Assembly: GCF_025370935.1 (NCBI RefSeq)
Contig: NC_133473.1
Span: 20,922,022-20,986,021, forward strand
Reading direction: 5' to 3'
Length of the DNA: 64,000 nucleotides
Origin: Choristoneura fumiferana
Taxonomy: Eukaryota > Arthropoda > Insecta > Lepidoptera > Tortricidae
The notes beneath the pieces were generated by a model, which did not search any database, was not told the origin of the DNA, and saw nothing but the letters and a program-made list of their open reading frames with translations. This document shows, one piece after another, positions 31,701 to 43,738 of the stretch; within the stretch, counting starts at the first letter, position 1; each line of letters starts with the position of its first letter. The position numbers were made by a program, and so were the translations under genes.

Positions 31701-32797
31701 GGCAGCATTTCTTTTTAATTAGGTCAGCGGCACAAAATTTGGCCCACCCTTCATACAAAATTACCGATTCTGCATACATTTGAGGGCCAGATTTTTGCCG
31801 CACAGTATATTTTCACGAATAAATGTTTTCTCTCTTTCTAAATTCGAAGCCTACATCATGTCACCCCAACTTTCTTTCTCTCGTAGCCCGCAAGCGCTCT
31901 GTTATCTCCAATACAAAGTTCCCATACTTTCTGTAACAAAATATCAGCCGGTTGTAACTGCGAGTTGGGGGCGAGAAGGGGAACGTACCGCTCCAGGCTA
32001 GTGCATTTATCTGAAACTTTGGAGATAAGGAACTACAACAAGTATAAATATAAATACATAATACAATGCAAAGTCCATTCTTCGAATGACTAGTATTATG
32101 ATAAAGTTTCGGGACAGCGACTGTCGCTTAACTATCGCAAATTGTTTGACGGGCATCGCTTATCGCCACGCGCATTGAGTTTCGTGGTACCGGGCACGCA
32201 GTTCTTGTCAAACGCGATGAGCAAGCAGACACGGCGACAATTGCCATTCCGTTCTGGAATGCTTTGCTAATGTAGCGTTTGTTGCGAACAATATTATTCT
32301 TATAACTGTCATTTATGTAAATTAAAATGTATTATTATATTGAATTAATAAATAAACAAAACTAACATTAGTCGGTTTTCGCTTAGCACCCTTCGGGGAA
32401 ACGTAGATATTTTTATTAAAATAATACACATGGGTCACTAACGTATCTATAGTCGACACATGTCGGACTTGTTTCGAATCAATCTGTGGTTCCTTTTCAA
32501 GGTGTGTTCAAGCGACGTAAGTATACATTCGGCAGTGGTTTGGAATAGTTCTAGCATACCTCGTCTATTATTACGTGGGGAATCCCTGTATCTACTATAA
32601 TAATTAGGTACCTATTATCGATTTTGAGACACAAGCTAACACGTCATCCACATACACAACCAAATTCAACTTCCACCTCTGACACCCTATGTCATAAAAA
32701 AAACAATATTTGACGCGACCAAAGCCGCGTTCAAAAGCTAGTTTATCAATAAAAAAGCTTTTACTAACCCCTAGAGTCTTCAATTTGTTAAGACGCT
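31701..32797. other. No gene recognised
   Basis: A 73-codon plus frame at 31780-32001 and a moderately GC-rich patch at 32110-32270 have no known motif. The latter, with AATAAATAAACAAAAC at 32346-32361, might be another LINE 3' end. Confidence 0.4.
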
Positions 32798-32847
32798 CGT
32801 AGCCGCCTACGGCGTAGCGCTACGCCGCTACGCCGTAGGCGGCTACG
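32798..32847. repeat. Perfect 22-bp hairpin, GC-rich
   Basis: CGTAGCCGCCTACGGCGTAG-CG (32798-32819), a 6-base loop CTACGC, and the exact reverse complement (32826-32847). The surrounding sequence is AT-rich. GCTACGCC recurs at 32858. No T-run follows, so it is not a factor-independent terminator, and this is eukaryotic DNA in any case. Confidence 0.95.
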
Positions 32848-33224
32848 CTGTTATTATCCGCTACGCCAGTAATCACGTGTTTACACCATTTTTATATTGC
32901 CCTGTGATATTGTGTAATGTATTGTGATTATAAGGGTTACAAGGTGTAATTTGAGGCGTGGTCAGGGTTGAAAGCATCCTTTTGTAATGTGGAAATGGTT
33001 TGAAATTTTGTGTTTCGTAATAAAAATACATGCTTGATACACGAGTATCATTAAAAAAAGAATTAGTCCGTCAGTTTTCTAACTATGCTATCATTAGTAG
33101 ATAATAGTTAGTGTTTAGTTTTGTAACTAAGGGACCCCATACATCCCTGTATTATTATTATTATTATTTTTTTGATTTAATTTTATACTGTAGTTTTTAA
33201 GTATTTTATTTGTAATTATTTTAT
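32848..33224. other. No gene recognised
   Basis: AT-rich, ending in an ATT-rich run at 33145-33180. Confidence 0.4.
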
Positions 33225-33385
33225 GTTGAAAAAATGACTTTCTGCCAAGTTTCTTGCGGCGCATTCTTCTTGGCAATGATGGTCTTTCCGAAAGCACTGG
33301 TAGTTTAAAAAATGACTTGTAAAAGTGCCCATTGCCTATTTACTGAATAAATGATTTGAATTTGAAATTTGAATTTGAATTGAAA
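33225..33385 (+). mobile_element. LINE 3' end with (GAATTT)n tail
   Basis: ATGACTTTCTGCCAAGTTTC, TTGCGGCGCATTCTTCTTGG, AATGATGGTCTTTCCGAAAG, CCTATTTACTGAATAAATGA and a tail of TTTGAA/GAATTT repeats. A better copy than 17175-17321. Confidence 0.7.
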
Positions 33386-33549
33386 AAAAATCTTATTTCG
33401 ACCAACATAGGATCATAGTGTTAGTAATAGTAATACATAATATTAAATACTTACTTATTACTTAGCTTATCATTGGATAAGTATTTTGTCATTTGTGGAT
33501 TCGTATTAAACTGAATTCGTAAAAAATGAGCCTATCAATCTCTCTCAAA
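33386..33549. other. No feature
   Basis: Short AT-rich interval without recognised content. Confidence 0.4.
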
Positions 33550-33662
33550 AGGCCGGCAATGCACATGTGTACTCGTGTTGCAGTTGTCTATTTGCGGCGG
33601 TGATTGTTCCCCATTTAGGCCGTGAATCGCATTCTCGTTTTCCTCCACTTATGTAAAAAAAA
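33550..33662 (-). repeat. Dispersed repeat family L2, diverged
   Basis: AGGCCGGCAATGCACATGTG, GTTGCAGTTGTCTATTTGCG, CGGTGATTGTTCCCCATTTA and TCTCGTTTTCCTCCACTTAT, the order of 31020-31132. Confidence 0.65.
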
Positions 33663-34017
33663 GTTTATTTTATCAACATACTTCCAGAGGTCGAAATCTT
33701 CGACTAAAAATTATTCCTTTAAAGTTATTTAATTTAATTGTAACTTATCATTGGCAATGTAACTAATAGAGCGAAATATAAATAAGCCGCAAAGTAACCG
33801 TGAATAAAATAGGTGAAAATTCCATTTGCGGTTTATTAATAAGCGCGGTGTCGCATTTTGTTTAATTTACACGCAAAATAAACAATTAATTTATTATATA
33901 CTATTAATAATTAACTTTTTATAACAAGCATTTATAAGCGGCCACTTTGATTATTACGGTTTGGAATCAGGAATAAAGAAAACGAGTCGTAATATTTTAC
34001 AAAATAATTTCCTCAGC

Positions 34018-34190
34018 CTTTATATTTCCTACTACTGGGCACAGGTTTCCTCTCAGAATGAGAGGGCTTGTGAGGAATTGGGAACTTCACACACACAGTT
34101 TTTTGTGCTATGCAGGTTTATTTACGATGCTTTTCTTCACCAGCAGCGTAAAGCTCGCGGTTAATTTCAAATGTAATTTCGCACGAAACT
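34018..34190 (-). mobile_element. SINE family A, truncated
   Basis: TACTACTGGGCACAGGTTTC, CTCTCAGAATGAGAGGGCTT, GGGAACTTCACACACACAG and GGTTAATTTCAAATGTAATT. The tRNA-like head is missing and a section in the middle is deleted. Confidence 0.7.
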
Positions 34191-34195
34191 TATTT

Positions 34196-34250
34196 ACCAG
34201 TCATTGATAAGTTTTATGTAGCACATAAATGTGATGCCGTCTCTGTTTAT
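34196..34250. repeat. Remnant of MITE family N
   Basis: AAATGTGATGCCGTCTCTGT is identical in type to the inner arm of the element at 57306-57454. The left part is loosely similar and no second arm is present. Confidence 0.45.
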
Positions 34251-34316
34251 TCAGGCAAAAAAATAGATAGCTTTAAGGCCTACGCTACGCGCGCAGTTAG
34301 CGCTAATCATACTATA

Positions 34317-34850
34317 TTTTAACCCCCAACGCAAAAAGAGATGTGTTATAAATTTGACCGCTATGTTTGTCTGTCTGTCTGTCTGTGGCACCGTAGCTCT
34401 TAAACGGATGGGCCGATTTGAATGCGGTTTTACTATTTGAAAGCAGGTTTTCTAGCGATGACACGTTTTATCAAAATCGGTTCAGCCGTTTTTGAGATAT
34501 TGAACTTTGAAGTGACAAAGTCGGGGATTTTCCAACTTTTGGTTGGTTAAGTTATTAATAACAGAACCTTAATATTGTAATATAGTAGGGTAACCTTAGA
34601 AGTACTAGACCGAGGTGAAGTAAGCGGTCCCTTGGCGTATAACACATCCAGGGATTATTATATGCTAAGGCAGTGCTTCCCAAAGTTTCCGGAGCGACTG
34701 AAAAAGTTGGAAACCCCGACATTGTCACTTCAAAATTCAATATCTCAAAAAAAGCTGAACCGATTTTGATAAAACATGTCTAAACCATCGCTAAAAACCC
34801 TGCTTTCAAATTCAAACTTATAACACCCCTCTTTTTGCGTTGGGGGTTAA
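34317..34850. repeat. Two family G repeats in opposite orientation
   Basis: 34317-34556 is plus sense (AACCCCCAACGCAAAAAGAG, CTGTCTGTCTGTCTGTGGC, AAACGGATGGGCCGATTTG, GAGATATTGAACTTTGAAGT). 34701-34850 is minus sense and truncated (AAACCCCGACATTGTCACTT, CTTTTTGCGTTGGGGGTTAA). The outer ends are reverse complements. The 144-bp middle has no recognised content. Confidence 0.8.
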
Positions 34851-35049
34851 AAACAAGCCGATTGTGAGTCCGTGGAAGAAGTGCGTTCATGCTCGAACGG
34901 CCATCATTAACCACGATCATCTCATGAGTAATGATTGGATACGACTAAGAATGAATGGATGCGAATCGAACTCATGCACTGAAGGCTTCGTGTCAACTTA
35001 TAACAAAGCGAAAATTAGTTTTTCTCTCATCATATTTTTTTTTTAAACT
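34851..35049. other. No gene recognised
   Basis: A 68-codon frame (34840-35046) starts in the repeat end and has no known motif. Confidence 0.35.
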
Positions 35050-35397
35050 TAACCAAAATTTAACGTCCTCCCCTTCCCGACATGGTGATTTCAAAGTTCA
35101 ATGTTTCCAGTGGCTAAAGCGATTTTTTTTAACCCCGACACAAAAAGAGGGGTGTTATAAGTTTGACCGCTATGTGTGTCTGTAGGTCTGTGTGTCTGTG
35201 TGTGTGTCTGTCTGTCCGTGGCACCGTAGCTCTTAAACGGGTGTACCGATTTGAATGCTGTTTTTTTAATTGAAAGCAGGTTTTCTAGCCATGGTTCTTA
35301 GACATGTTTTATCAAAATCCGTTTAGCCGTTTTTGAGATATTGAACTTTGAAGTGACAAAGTCGGGGTTTTCCAACTTTTTGTTGGTTAGGTTATTA
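35050..35397. repeat. Family G: partial minus copy then full plus copy
   Basis: 35050-35128 is a diverged minus-sense part (CGACATGGTGATTTCAAAGT). 35129-35397 is the best plus-sense copy, AACCCCGACACAAAAAGAGG to TTTTTGTTGGTTAGGTTATT, with CTGTGTGTGTGTCTGTCTGT in the GT/CT-rich part. Confidence 0.75.
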
Positions 35398-35699
35398 TTC
35401 AACTGGATGGCAAACGAGCAAGTGGGTCTCCTGATGGTAAGAGATCGCCACCGCCCATAAACATCTGCAACACCAGGGGTATTGCAGATGCGTTGCCAAC
35501 CTAGAGGCCTAAGATGGGATACCTCAAGTGCCAGTAATTTCACCGGCTGTCTTACTCTCCACGCTGAAACACAACAGTGCAAGCACTGCTGCTTCACGGC
35601 AGGATTAGCGAGCAAGATGGTGGTAGCAATCCGGGCGGACCTTGCACAAGGTCCTACCACCTGCAAAGCGCATTGAAGCGCTTTGTCCAATATATTATT
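35398..35699 (+). repeat. Dispersed repeat family L, longest copy
   Basis: ACTGGATGGCAAACGAGCAA, GTGGGTCTCCTGATGGTAAG, CACCGCCCATAAACATCTGC, GTATTGCAGATGCGTTGCCA, GAAACACAACAGTGCAAGCA and GGCGGACCTTGCACAAGGTC. It is GC-richer than its surroundings and is a well-conserved lepidopteran dispersed sequence in my recollection. It begins where family G ends. Frames on both strands show no known domain. Confidence 0.65.
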
Positions 35700-35998
35700 C
35701 ATCATCCCAGCCTATATGCGTCCCACTGCTGGGCACAGGCCTCCTCTCAGAACAAGAGGGCTTGGGCCGTAGTTCCCACGCGGGCCCAGTGCGGATTGGG
35801 AACTTCACACGCACCATTGAATTGCTTCGCAGGTTTGTGCAGGTTTCCTCACGATGTTTTCCTTCACCGCAAAGCTCGTGGTAAATTTCAAATGTAATTC
35901 CGCACATGAATTTCGAAAAACTCAGAGGTGCGAGCCGGGGTTTGAACCCACGACCCTCTGCTTGAGAGGCGATAGGTCAAACCACTAGGCCACCACGG
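35700..35998 (-). mobile_element. SINE family A, full length with 12-bp target duplication
   Basis: Flanked by CAATATATTATT at 35688-35699 and 35999-36010. On the minus strand: GCCGTGGTGGCCTAGTGGTT, GTGGGTTCAAACCCCGGC, TTTGCGGTGAAGGAAAACAT and CAGTGGGACGCATATAGGCT, then (GATGAT). It is the best-preserved copy, inserted at the end of family L, and so younger than that repeat. Confidence 0.94.
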
Positions 35999-36010
35999 CA
36001 ATATATTATT

Positions 36011-37640
36011 ATGTACTTGAAATCACAACAGCATTCACAAGTTCTTGCATTCAAAAGGTGTATAATGGTGTAACGATGTACATAGCCAAGTGCGGGTAGT
36101 TCGAGATATGAGTGCCGGTACTTATTTGTGATCGTGCGGGTAGTGCGAAGGACTCGCGCTGCTCGGCAGACTTGACCTCAGTCTACTCGTGACCACGGCC
36201 ACTGTACAGTAATGTAGTTGAAACGTCGAGGTTAATATTACTCGTGTGTTTTATCGTGATAAGTCATGGTCGTGTTATTTTGAGTATGAGTGAAAAACAC
36301 GAAAGTTTTAAACGTTATATTTTTATAGCTTATGGATTTTTAACAAATACAGCTAGAAAGCATATATCAGTGTGTTGTAGACACACTAGATGCAATGTTG
36401 CATGAACAATTTCATATTTGTTTAGAATAAAAAACTGAAAAAGCAGAAACGTTTAAAAAATAGATCCAGTTTTAAAGTGTTTGTTGGCCGAATATTTCTT
36501 TTTGCATTTCTATCAAATATCACGCTTCGCTTTTAAACGGAAAATACTGGTCAGATGCGAGTTGGTTTCGAATACTTGTAGCGACTGCTAGCGCCATCTC
36601 GTTATTAATTATAGAAACAGTTATATCCTGCATCGCGCTATCGACGCTTCTTTATTCAGATGCATAAATACATCTGCTTCTAATGTACTTCCTACGGACT
36701 TCGGTCTCCAGGCATAACATCTGCCTAGAAAGAAAAATCACTATCTTGTGGCCTTTATTGAATTTCGATTAAAGTTTTATTTATTTTGAAACATTTTTTT
36801 TCGGGATGAAAAGAGGTTTTGTGTCAAGTTAGAGCTTAAAATCTGTAGTCCAAATTCGGAGTGGACAAGCAGGTAACAAACACACTCTCTCGCCCACACA
36901 AAACTTTTCTAATTTTAGCCGTCTGCTGGTAAATGTTTAAAAATTATTATGTTTTTCACGAAAACCATCTTTATTTTTTCTCCAGAATGTTTAACCTTAC
37001 CCAACACCAGTGTCGGGAATCATCCCGACACTGGCCACTTCTCGAAATCAAACTTTTGACTTTTAAATCCAGACAATGGTTTCGAATCGGCAGACGTTAT
37101 CAGCAGGTCGCAGGGGACGTTTTAATTGGTTTATAAATAACAGCCCTAACCCTTCCCTGCCCGGAGAATTACGACCTTAGGGCGGCCCCCGGATGTACTA
37201 TACGCCAGTATATTAAATGAGGAAAATCTTCAAAACAATACCCCATTTTCTGGGCAACCTATTCGAACAATAAGCGGATGTAATTAAAATTTTGTATTCC
37301 CATATTGTTCGCTGTGGAAATATTTGTCGGCCAAAATTAAGGTTTGGATATTAATTTTTTTTTGATGGACATTGTATAATGTGGCCAGCGCTGTTTAAAT
37401 GGTAAACACTGTAAGCGTATTAAAAAAATGGCGGGTCTATATTTGAAGAGCACGGTAATACGGTGTTCCCTGAAGCATGATGAAATTGTAATCTAGTGAA
37501 GTGATATTGAATATTTTCAAAGTTTTTTTAACCCTTAATTTGCCAGTGTGTACCACAATAAACATGATTCAAGAGTATCTTTTTGTATTATTTTTTATGT
37601 AGAATTTTTTCGATTTTAAGGTAACGCCGAGGTTGGAATC
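36011..37640. other. Unannotated stretch with two small items
   Basis: 36110-36240 is GC-richer (CGTGCGGGTAGTGCGAAGGA, CTCGCGCTGCTCGGCAGAC). TGAGTATGAGTGAAAAACAC at about 36281 recurs in near-identical form at 41173. A perfect 12-bp hairpin, CCAGTGTCGGGA-ATCA-TCCCGACACTGG, lies at 37007-37034. The 67-codon frame 36933-37136 has no known motif. Confidence 0.5.
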
Positions 37641-37672
37641 ATGAACTTTTAAATTTTGACAATTTAAAGGTA

Positions 37673-37716
37673 AATAATTTATTGAATCAGGCGTTACTTT
37701 GCGGAGGTCCATATCA
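37673..37716 (+). repeat. Repeat family K, outer block
   Basis: TAATTTATTGAATCAGGCGT and TACTTTGCGGAGGTCCATAT. The reverse complement is at 19144-19190 and a diverged copy at 57259-57294. Confidence 0.65.
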
Positions 37717-37899
37717 AGTATGTCTTAAATCTCCACAAAAATTTGATCTCTCCATTTCTTTCCAACACACAGTATAAGATGAGGGTAGAAAGCGACGGTA
37801 AATATAATGACTCCAAGCACGCGTAACAAAGTCCTCAGGAATTTCTTGGATTTTTAATTTTGCAACCCTACTTTACGACAAATTTCTCAGTGCGTCTCA

Positions 37900-38012
37900 T
37901 TCCTACCTGTACCTATTTATACTATTCGATGTTATTTTTTTTCCATCTAATGTATTTTTATGTGTATCGAATATGTATAAATAAATGTTTCTCTCTCTCT
38001 CTCTCTATCTAA
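37900..38012 (+). mobile_element. LINE 3' end, TGTGTATCGAATA family, copy 2
   Basis: TATACTATTCGATGTTATTT, TAATGTATTTTTATGTGTAT, CGAATATGTATAAATAAATG and a (TC)n tail to 38008. Confidence 0.6.
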
Positions 38013-38204
38013 TCAATTAAAAGAAGACACACTGCTACAAAACTAACCGTACTAGCCGCGATCCTTAACTTAGTACACATCCATTAATAAATATCCCAGT
38101 CATTGATGCCCCCCCCCCCCGTCACCCGTAATCCCGTGACGGATGCCACTAACTACCGTACATTTGTATCCCACCGCAGCTTAAAGCAGCACGGTCACTT
38201 AATC

Positions 38205-38432
38205 CCGCTAATATCATAAACCACTAATATTATAAATGCGAGATTTTGTAAGTTTCTTTGTTACCTTTCACATCTAAACCGCTGAACCAATTTAGATGAA
38301 ATTTGGTATACACATATTTTGAGTCCCGGGGATGGCCACAAGATAGTTTTTATGCCGGAAAATTTCATAGTTCCCACGGGATAGCGATAAACGAATTCTA
38401 CGTGGACAGAGTCGGGCAACAGCCAGTAATTC
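38205..38432 (-). repeat. Dispersed repeat, reversed copy of the 25073-25272 family
   Basis: CACTAATATTATAAATGCGA, ACATCTAAACCGCTGAACCA, TTTGGTATACACATATTTTG, CGGGATAGCGATAAACGAAT and GGGCAACAGCCAGTAAT. Confidence 0.7.
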
Positions 38433-41400
38433 CATATTTAGACAGAATCTTTCAAATACTATTTCGTGTAGTGTAAATTTTTATGACCTAACGCAATATT
38501 AATTTTAACAGAGCTTTAAAAAAAAATAGCTATCATCCAAAATATTAATTCGTGAGCGATCCGGTCTATTGCATTAATTATAGTTTTCAAAACTTTTAAC
38601 ATATTTATAGGTACTTAATGAGAGTTTATACATTCATCTAACAAATTATGTAAGCGAGTAAAAATATGAGCTAGTATTTCAATTATCTAATTCTAAGTGT
38701 GCTTACATATTGTGACGAACTTCAACAGTACAAATATTATTATTTTTGCAAACACTAAATATTTGTTTAAAAAAAACCGAAACATTTACATATGAATAAT
38801 AGTAAACTGTTTTAACTTTTTCCTATTTGAAAGTTATAAGGACTTAACAACTTAATTCCCTTGTGTGTTCAGAGTATTCAAGCTCTGGTAAGATTTATAC
38901 TTTATGCAAATAGTGAAATATTTAACTGGTCGCAAGGGAAAACTGAGCCGTTAAAACATCGACTCAATAAATATTCATGTCTCTATCGAACTAAAACGTG
39001 ATAAAAGAGACTCATTTTGCGTGACAAAGCTGTTGTATTAAAGTAAACGCAATATTTAAGTAGGTGCCTATTTGAGATTGGATAACCATGAATTTAAACT
39101 AAAATAACAATCCTAATTATGTATGCATAGTTTTCTAGTACATATTTTATCATGTTACACAATGAGTTGTACTGTATTTTAAGATGGATGTCGCCATTGT
39201 CACGTCTTAATTTTTTCTTAAGAGTGTATTATCTTTGTTTAAGTAGTCTGTGGCGTTGCATCACCTCTATTTAGGGCCACTATACTAATGGTCTTAGATT
39301 GTGTGTAGGTTAGTCAAACGTTTACCACGGCCCAGATTGAGACTGTTAAAAAACTAACTGTCCTTAGCTATTGTGAAATATAGGTCAATTTATAATAACA
39401 CGGAGTTTTTTGATTGCGTTTTTGAGTTGTGCGATTTTGATATTTTGTAGCTACTCTTACAATGTTATATTGTATTATAAATTAGTTTAAGCTTTTTTTA
39501 TAATAAAATGTCTCTTAAAGGGCTTCGATAAAACTTTTGGTGTCTTTGCCTTACTTTTTATGGCAAATTCAACTCGGACAGAACTTCAACAAAATTACAT
39601 AAATATTTTTCGCTTACCGTTAGCTATTTACATTAAATTCCCACAACACCTTACGACGCTACATTTAACTCCAAATATTCCAACAAAAACCACCCTTGAA
39701 ATTTCAAAATGATACAATTCCAAAGGGGCCCTGACAGTATTCTTTATGACCCTAACACTGGCAATAAATATAGTTCCATAGACAATCGACGTACATTTCG
39801 TCGCCCCGTCTCGATGGTCTATGGTTGATTAATGGTCGGGGCTTCCCCCACTCGATTCTTATTAGACTGCATACTTCAAAATATATTTAAAAATGATTAT
39901 AAATCATTCGGCAGAATGGTGACGTCTGCGAAGTTTGTTTTTCAATATGGTAGTAACTTTATTATGGGAATGGTTTTGCGGGTGAAATAATTTTACAAGC
40001 TCTCAACTTCCATTGTTTATAAAATACGTTTGTTAAAATGAAATCTCCGAAATTGAATTTCACGTCTAGTGATCGCGAAATGAAATAACGTATTTTGTGT
40101 GACTTGGTAAAAAATGGTTTTCATAAATAAATTGTGTTTATGTGCAGTGATACGATCTTACCAAACACATCGGCATGCAAAGATTAGATATTTTATTTTC
40201 TATTATGTATTTCTTAAGCTCAATGAATTGAAATACACGCAAAAATATCTAAATTACTTAATTAAACTAAGACAAATTGATGTTAATAAGTTTTTAGATG
40301 TAATGTAACCGTGGGATAATTTCAATTGAATTTGCCCCACATTTTTTATTTTAACACTTTTAATTAGGTAGATTAGGCGTCCTTTTGTCACGTATATACT
40401 AATTTTGACGTCTAAATAAGAAGGTAACTAGCATGTAAATAATAACGTAACAAAACTATGGGGTTCTCAAAAAGTTACGTATCAAAGTCAAAAGTCGAGC
40501 GCTTTTCTCAACACAATAAGGCAATTCCGCATGCACAGAAAAATGTGGCGCTCATAGATACAGCACTATTACATATTATTCAACAATTTCTAAACCAATG
40601 CCATTCCCTCACTTACTCTGGAAACCAGTCGAAACCATCAGGGAATCGTATATGAGACCGTCGATAGAATTTCACTCGCACGGTCGATTTCGGTCGAATA
40701 AAATTTCACCGAAATTGAATCGGCCGGCCGGCAGTAGACCGTAAAATTGGTCGGGCCGGTCAGCGTGACTATTCGGTGTCTTGTTGGTCGATATGCGTTA
40801 TGCTTGTCGCGTGCCTCTTGCATTATACAACGGCTCCTGATTTATCGAAGTCTAGAATGTATACGTTCACTAGGGAAGGTTGTTTGAACAAGTTACAGTA
40901 GGTTAGCTCTGTACATACGAAGTCTGTGTGTTAGGTACTCAACGTTCAAAGTTTAACAGTCTCGTGATTTGCGTTTCTATTACCAGTTTTAAATGGTTGG
41001 CGGTTGATTAAATTAGATTTATTTTCTATACTTAATACTATTCATTCATTAAGAAACAGGGCTAAAAAGTCTCGAACTGTCAACAAAAGGCAATCCTGAC
41101 ACATAATTGGACTTTTTACAGATAAATTTAGAACTAAACACATATTATTTAAAATACCACACACTATGACTTTGACTATGAGTGAAAATCACGAAAGTTT
41201 AACGTTCAACACATTAACAAAGATAAAGGACATTGCAATGAAGACCGTAGAATATGATGCTTTTGTTGGATTATGAGAGTTTGGCGGTAGATACCTTGTA
41301 CTAGGGAGACTTCAAGGCACTGTTGCTGCGCCAGATAATACAATTTATGGATGAAGGGCTAAGAGAGGTAAGCGCGAAAAAGGGAAATATCAAAGACACC

Positions 41401-43535
41401 TGTGTATCTATAAGGATCCTTAGATTAAATAAAAGATAAGTTAAAAGTGGTAGCGATTCAGAAGGACCTAGCACAAAATCCTAACATTGAAGGAGTAAAG
41501 TCAACCAATGGCCAAGAAATTTGTGCACATAAAACAAAACGTGGAATCAGCTATAATTTTAGAAAGAAACATCATTACAAAACATTAAATCGTCAGCCCT
41601 AAGCCCTCGTTCAATACGCTTTCGCTGCAATTCTTCCCCTCGCCTCGGAAAGCATTATAGGGCTGTGTTATGTTAAATGCATTCAATCAGAACGGCTGGG
41701 AGGAAAGCAATTACGCATCTCAATGCAGTTGAGTCATTACTAACCTTATATCGAACACTACGTATGGTTTCTTTGGTGTAATCCTAACAGTCATGGTAAT
41801 TTAAGGAAGTTAGGGGGTCTACATTGTGAAAAGAAGACGTTTCTTTGGAATCGCAATATGTGGCATTGATACATCGTTACTGTCCTTTGAACAAAAAGAA
41901 ACGCCCTAACCTGAACGTTTTGATCAACTACCAGCCGAAAATCTTGGACCTTGAAAGCTGTATTTTGTAAAACTGATCAGTGACAGTCATTTTCCTCTAT
42001 ATTAGGTAATCAAGAGCAGATGAGGCCGAGCTTGTACAGGTGAGGGCGAGATGTAGCTTCCTATTTCAGTAACAACCTGTTCACTCTGACCTTGGCAGTC
42101 TTTAATTGGAATCAACCCACGACGGAAACAAATTCCATTCCTGAGCGGACAGCATTTTAAAAGGTGAAGCGAACTTTAAAAGGTAAACAAACTCTAAAAC
42201 TAAATAATGATTCATTCCTCACCGTTACTTAAAACTGGCGAAAAGCCAAAGAATAAAACCGGCTGATCTCCTTAAAGATAAGAAAAAATGCTTTCGATGT
42301 CAACATTATCTATTATTTGATCCCGCAGGTAAACGGATTCAAAAAAGTCCGACCCCAAATAATACCATCCCTTTTTTTTCACTTCCCGTATCTGTAATGC
42401 TCTTATCGGATGCAAAAAGCTGGTTTATCTCGATATTACGTGACGCCACAAAAGATAGCCGTGATCAAATTGAAGTGGAGGAAAGATTCGATAGTTTGCA
42501 TTGCTGTATCATGCGATGTTTGGTTAACAATGAGGATGATTCACACACATTTGGGCAAGAAACAGATGGTAACATCTTTAAACGTAAGTGCCTGAATGAA
42601 TGTAGCTACCACGAAATCTGAGAAAGAGCTTGAAAAAGCCTTTTTTTGGATAAGATAATCGATTCTGATCTTTCTGAAAGTCGTGACGTTGAGTCGTTTG
42701 ATATCGAATACAGTTTTGATTATTTTAACCTCGTTAGGGCCAGGTCACATTTTGAACATTATAATTTGAAACTTAATATCAATTAGTGAAGTTTAATTTT
42801 AGCTTTAATGTATGTCCTAAATTTAGGACGTTGAGCCTTACGAGCTTAAGACACAAGCGCTTTTGTACAAAGCGTCCCACAGTATTTTTTTTTTATGAAA
42901 TTTTGTGGTAAACGAGAAAGAAAGACTTATAGATGCTACCTTCCACTAAGCATCACTCATTGTCAGTCGCAACACTAGATAATTGAATATACGTTGCCAG
43001 CCCAGATAACCCTGCGTTCCAAATCTTAATTTTTGTTCTGTTGTTATAAAAATAAACTACTAAGTACATACAAATATACATATATCCTCGTGAGCCCTCG
43101 TGTCCTTTATAAAGGACCAATTAACACAAAAAATAATGGTCAAATGTACTTTATAAAGAATTTTAAGAATTTTCAAATAATATACAAAATAACAAAGCTG
43201 TTGAAACACGCCTAGGTCTTAAGTACTACGTCTAGTCTGTTAAAAAAAGTTAGGACTCAGAAAGATAAACAATGCTTTATAGGTAGTCCATTCAGACATT
43301 TTTAAAATCAGTTTAAAGACCCCGACTTTGCACGACAGCGATAGTGCTAAGCTTTAACGCTAGCTCAAATTATTAAACTCAACTTATACCGTTACCAGCT
43401 CAAAGCCCGTCTCACCTACTGCACTTTGGAAGCTCCGTTGCATAAAGCTTCACCCTAAAAGCTAATTAATTGATAAAGATAGTGTGATTCTATTTTAGAT
43501 TTAAAAGAGGACACGTAAAATTGATTGACCTATTG
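38433..43535. other. Five-kilobase quiet region
   Basis: The longest interval without a recognisable repeat or gene. Frames reach only 60-75 codons (40114-40308, 40458-40655, 42397-42621 and others) with no known motif. 40640-40790 has many CGGTCG/CGACCG motifs and may be an unrecognised inverted element (GGCCGGCCGGC at 40728). Because it is relatively free of mobile DNA, it is a reasonable place to look for conserved non-coding elements or short exons by comparison with related species. Confidence 0.5.
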
Positions 43536-43738
43536 CCTCTCAAGAAATTGAAACTGAAATTTGAAATTAACTTTGAGCTTAACGTTGAAGGTAAATATCA
43601 TGAGGAAACCTTGCACACACTGGTGTGTGTAATGTTCCCAGTCTGCAATGGGCCCTTATGGGGACTACGGCCCAAGCCCTCTGATTCTGAGAGGCCTACT
43701 GTGCTATGCAGTGGGACGTAGGTCGAGTTGATGATGAT
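43536..43738 (+). mobile_element. SINE family A, 3' half, diverged
   Basis: AGGTAAATATCATGAGGAAA, CCCAGTCTGCAATGGGCCC, GGACTACGGCCCAAGCCCTC, TGATTCTGAGAGGCC and GCAGTGGGACGTAGGTC followed by (TGATGA). It is the only clear plus-strand 3' end of this family in the window. Confidence 0.8.

Noticed and set aside
35298..35907. Overlapping frames of 70-135 codons on both strands
   Set aside because: They fall entirely in dispersed repeats (families G and L and SINE A).
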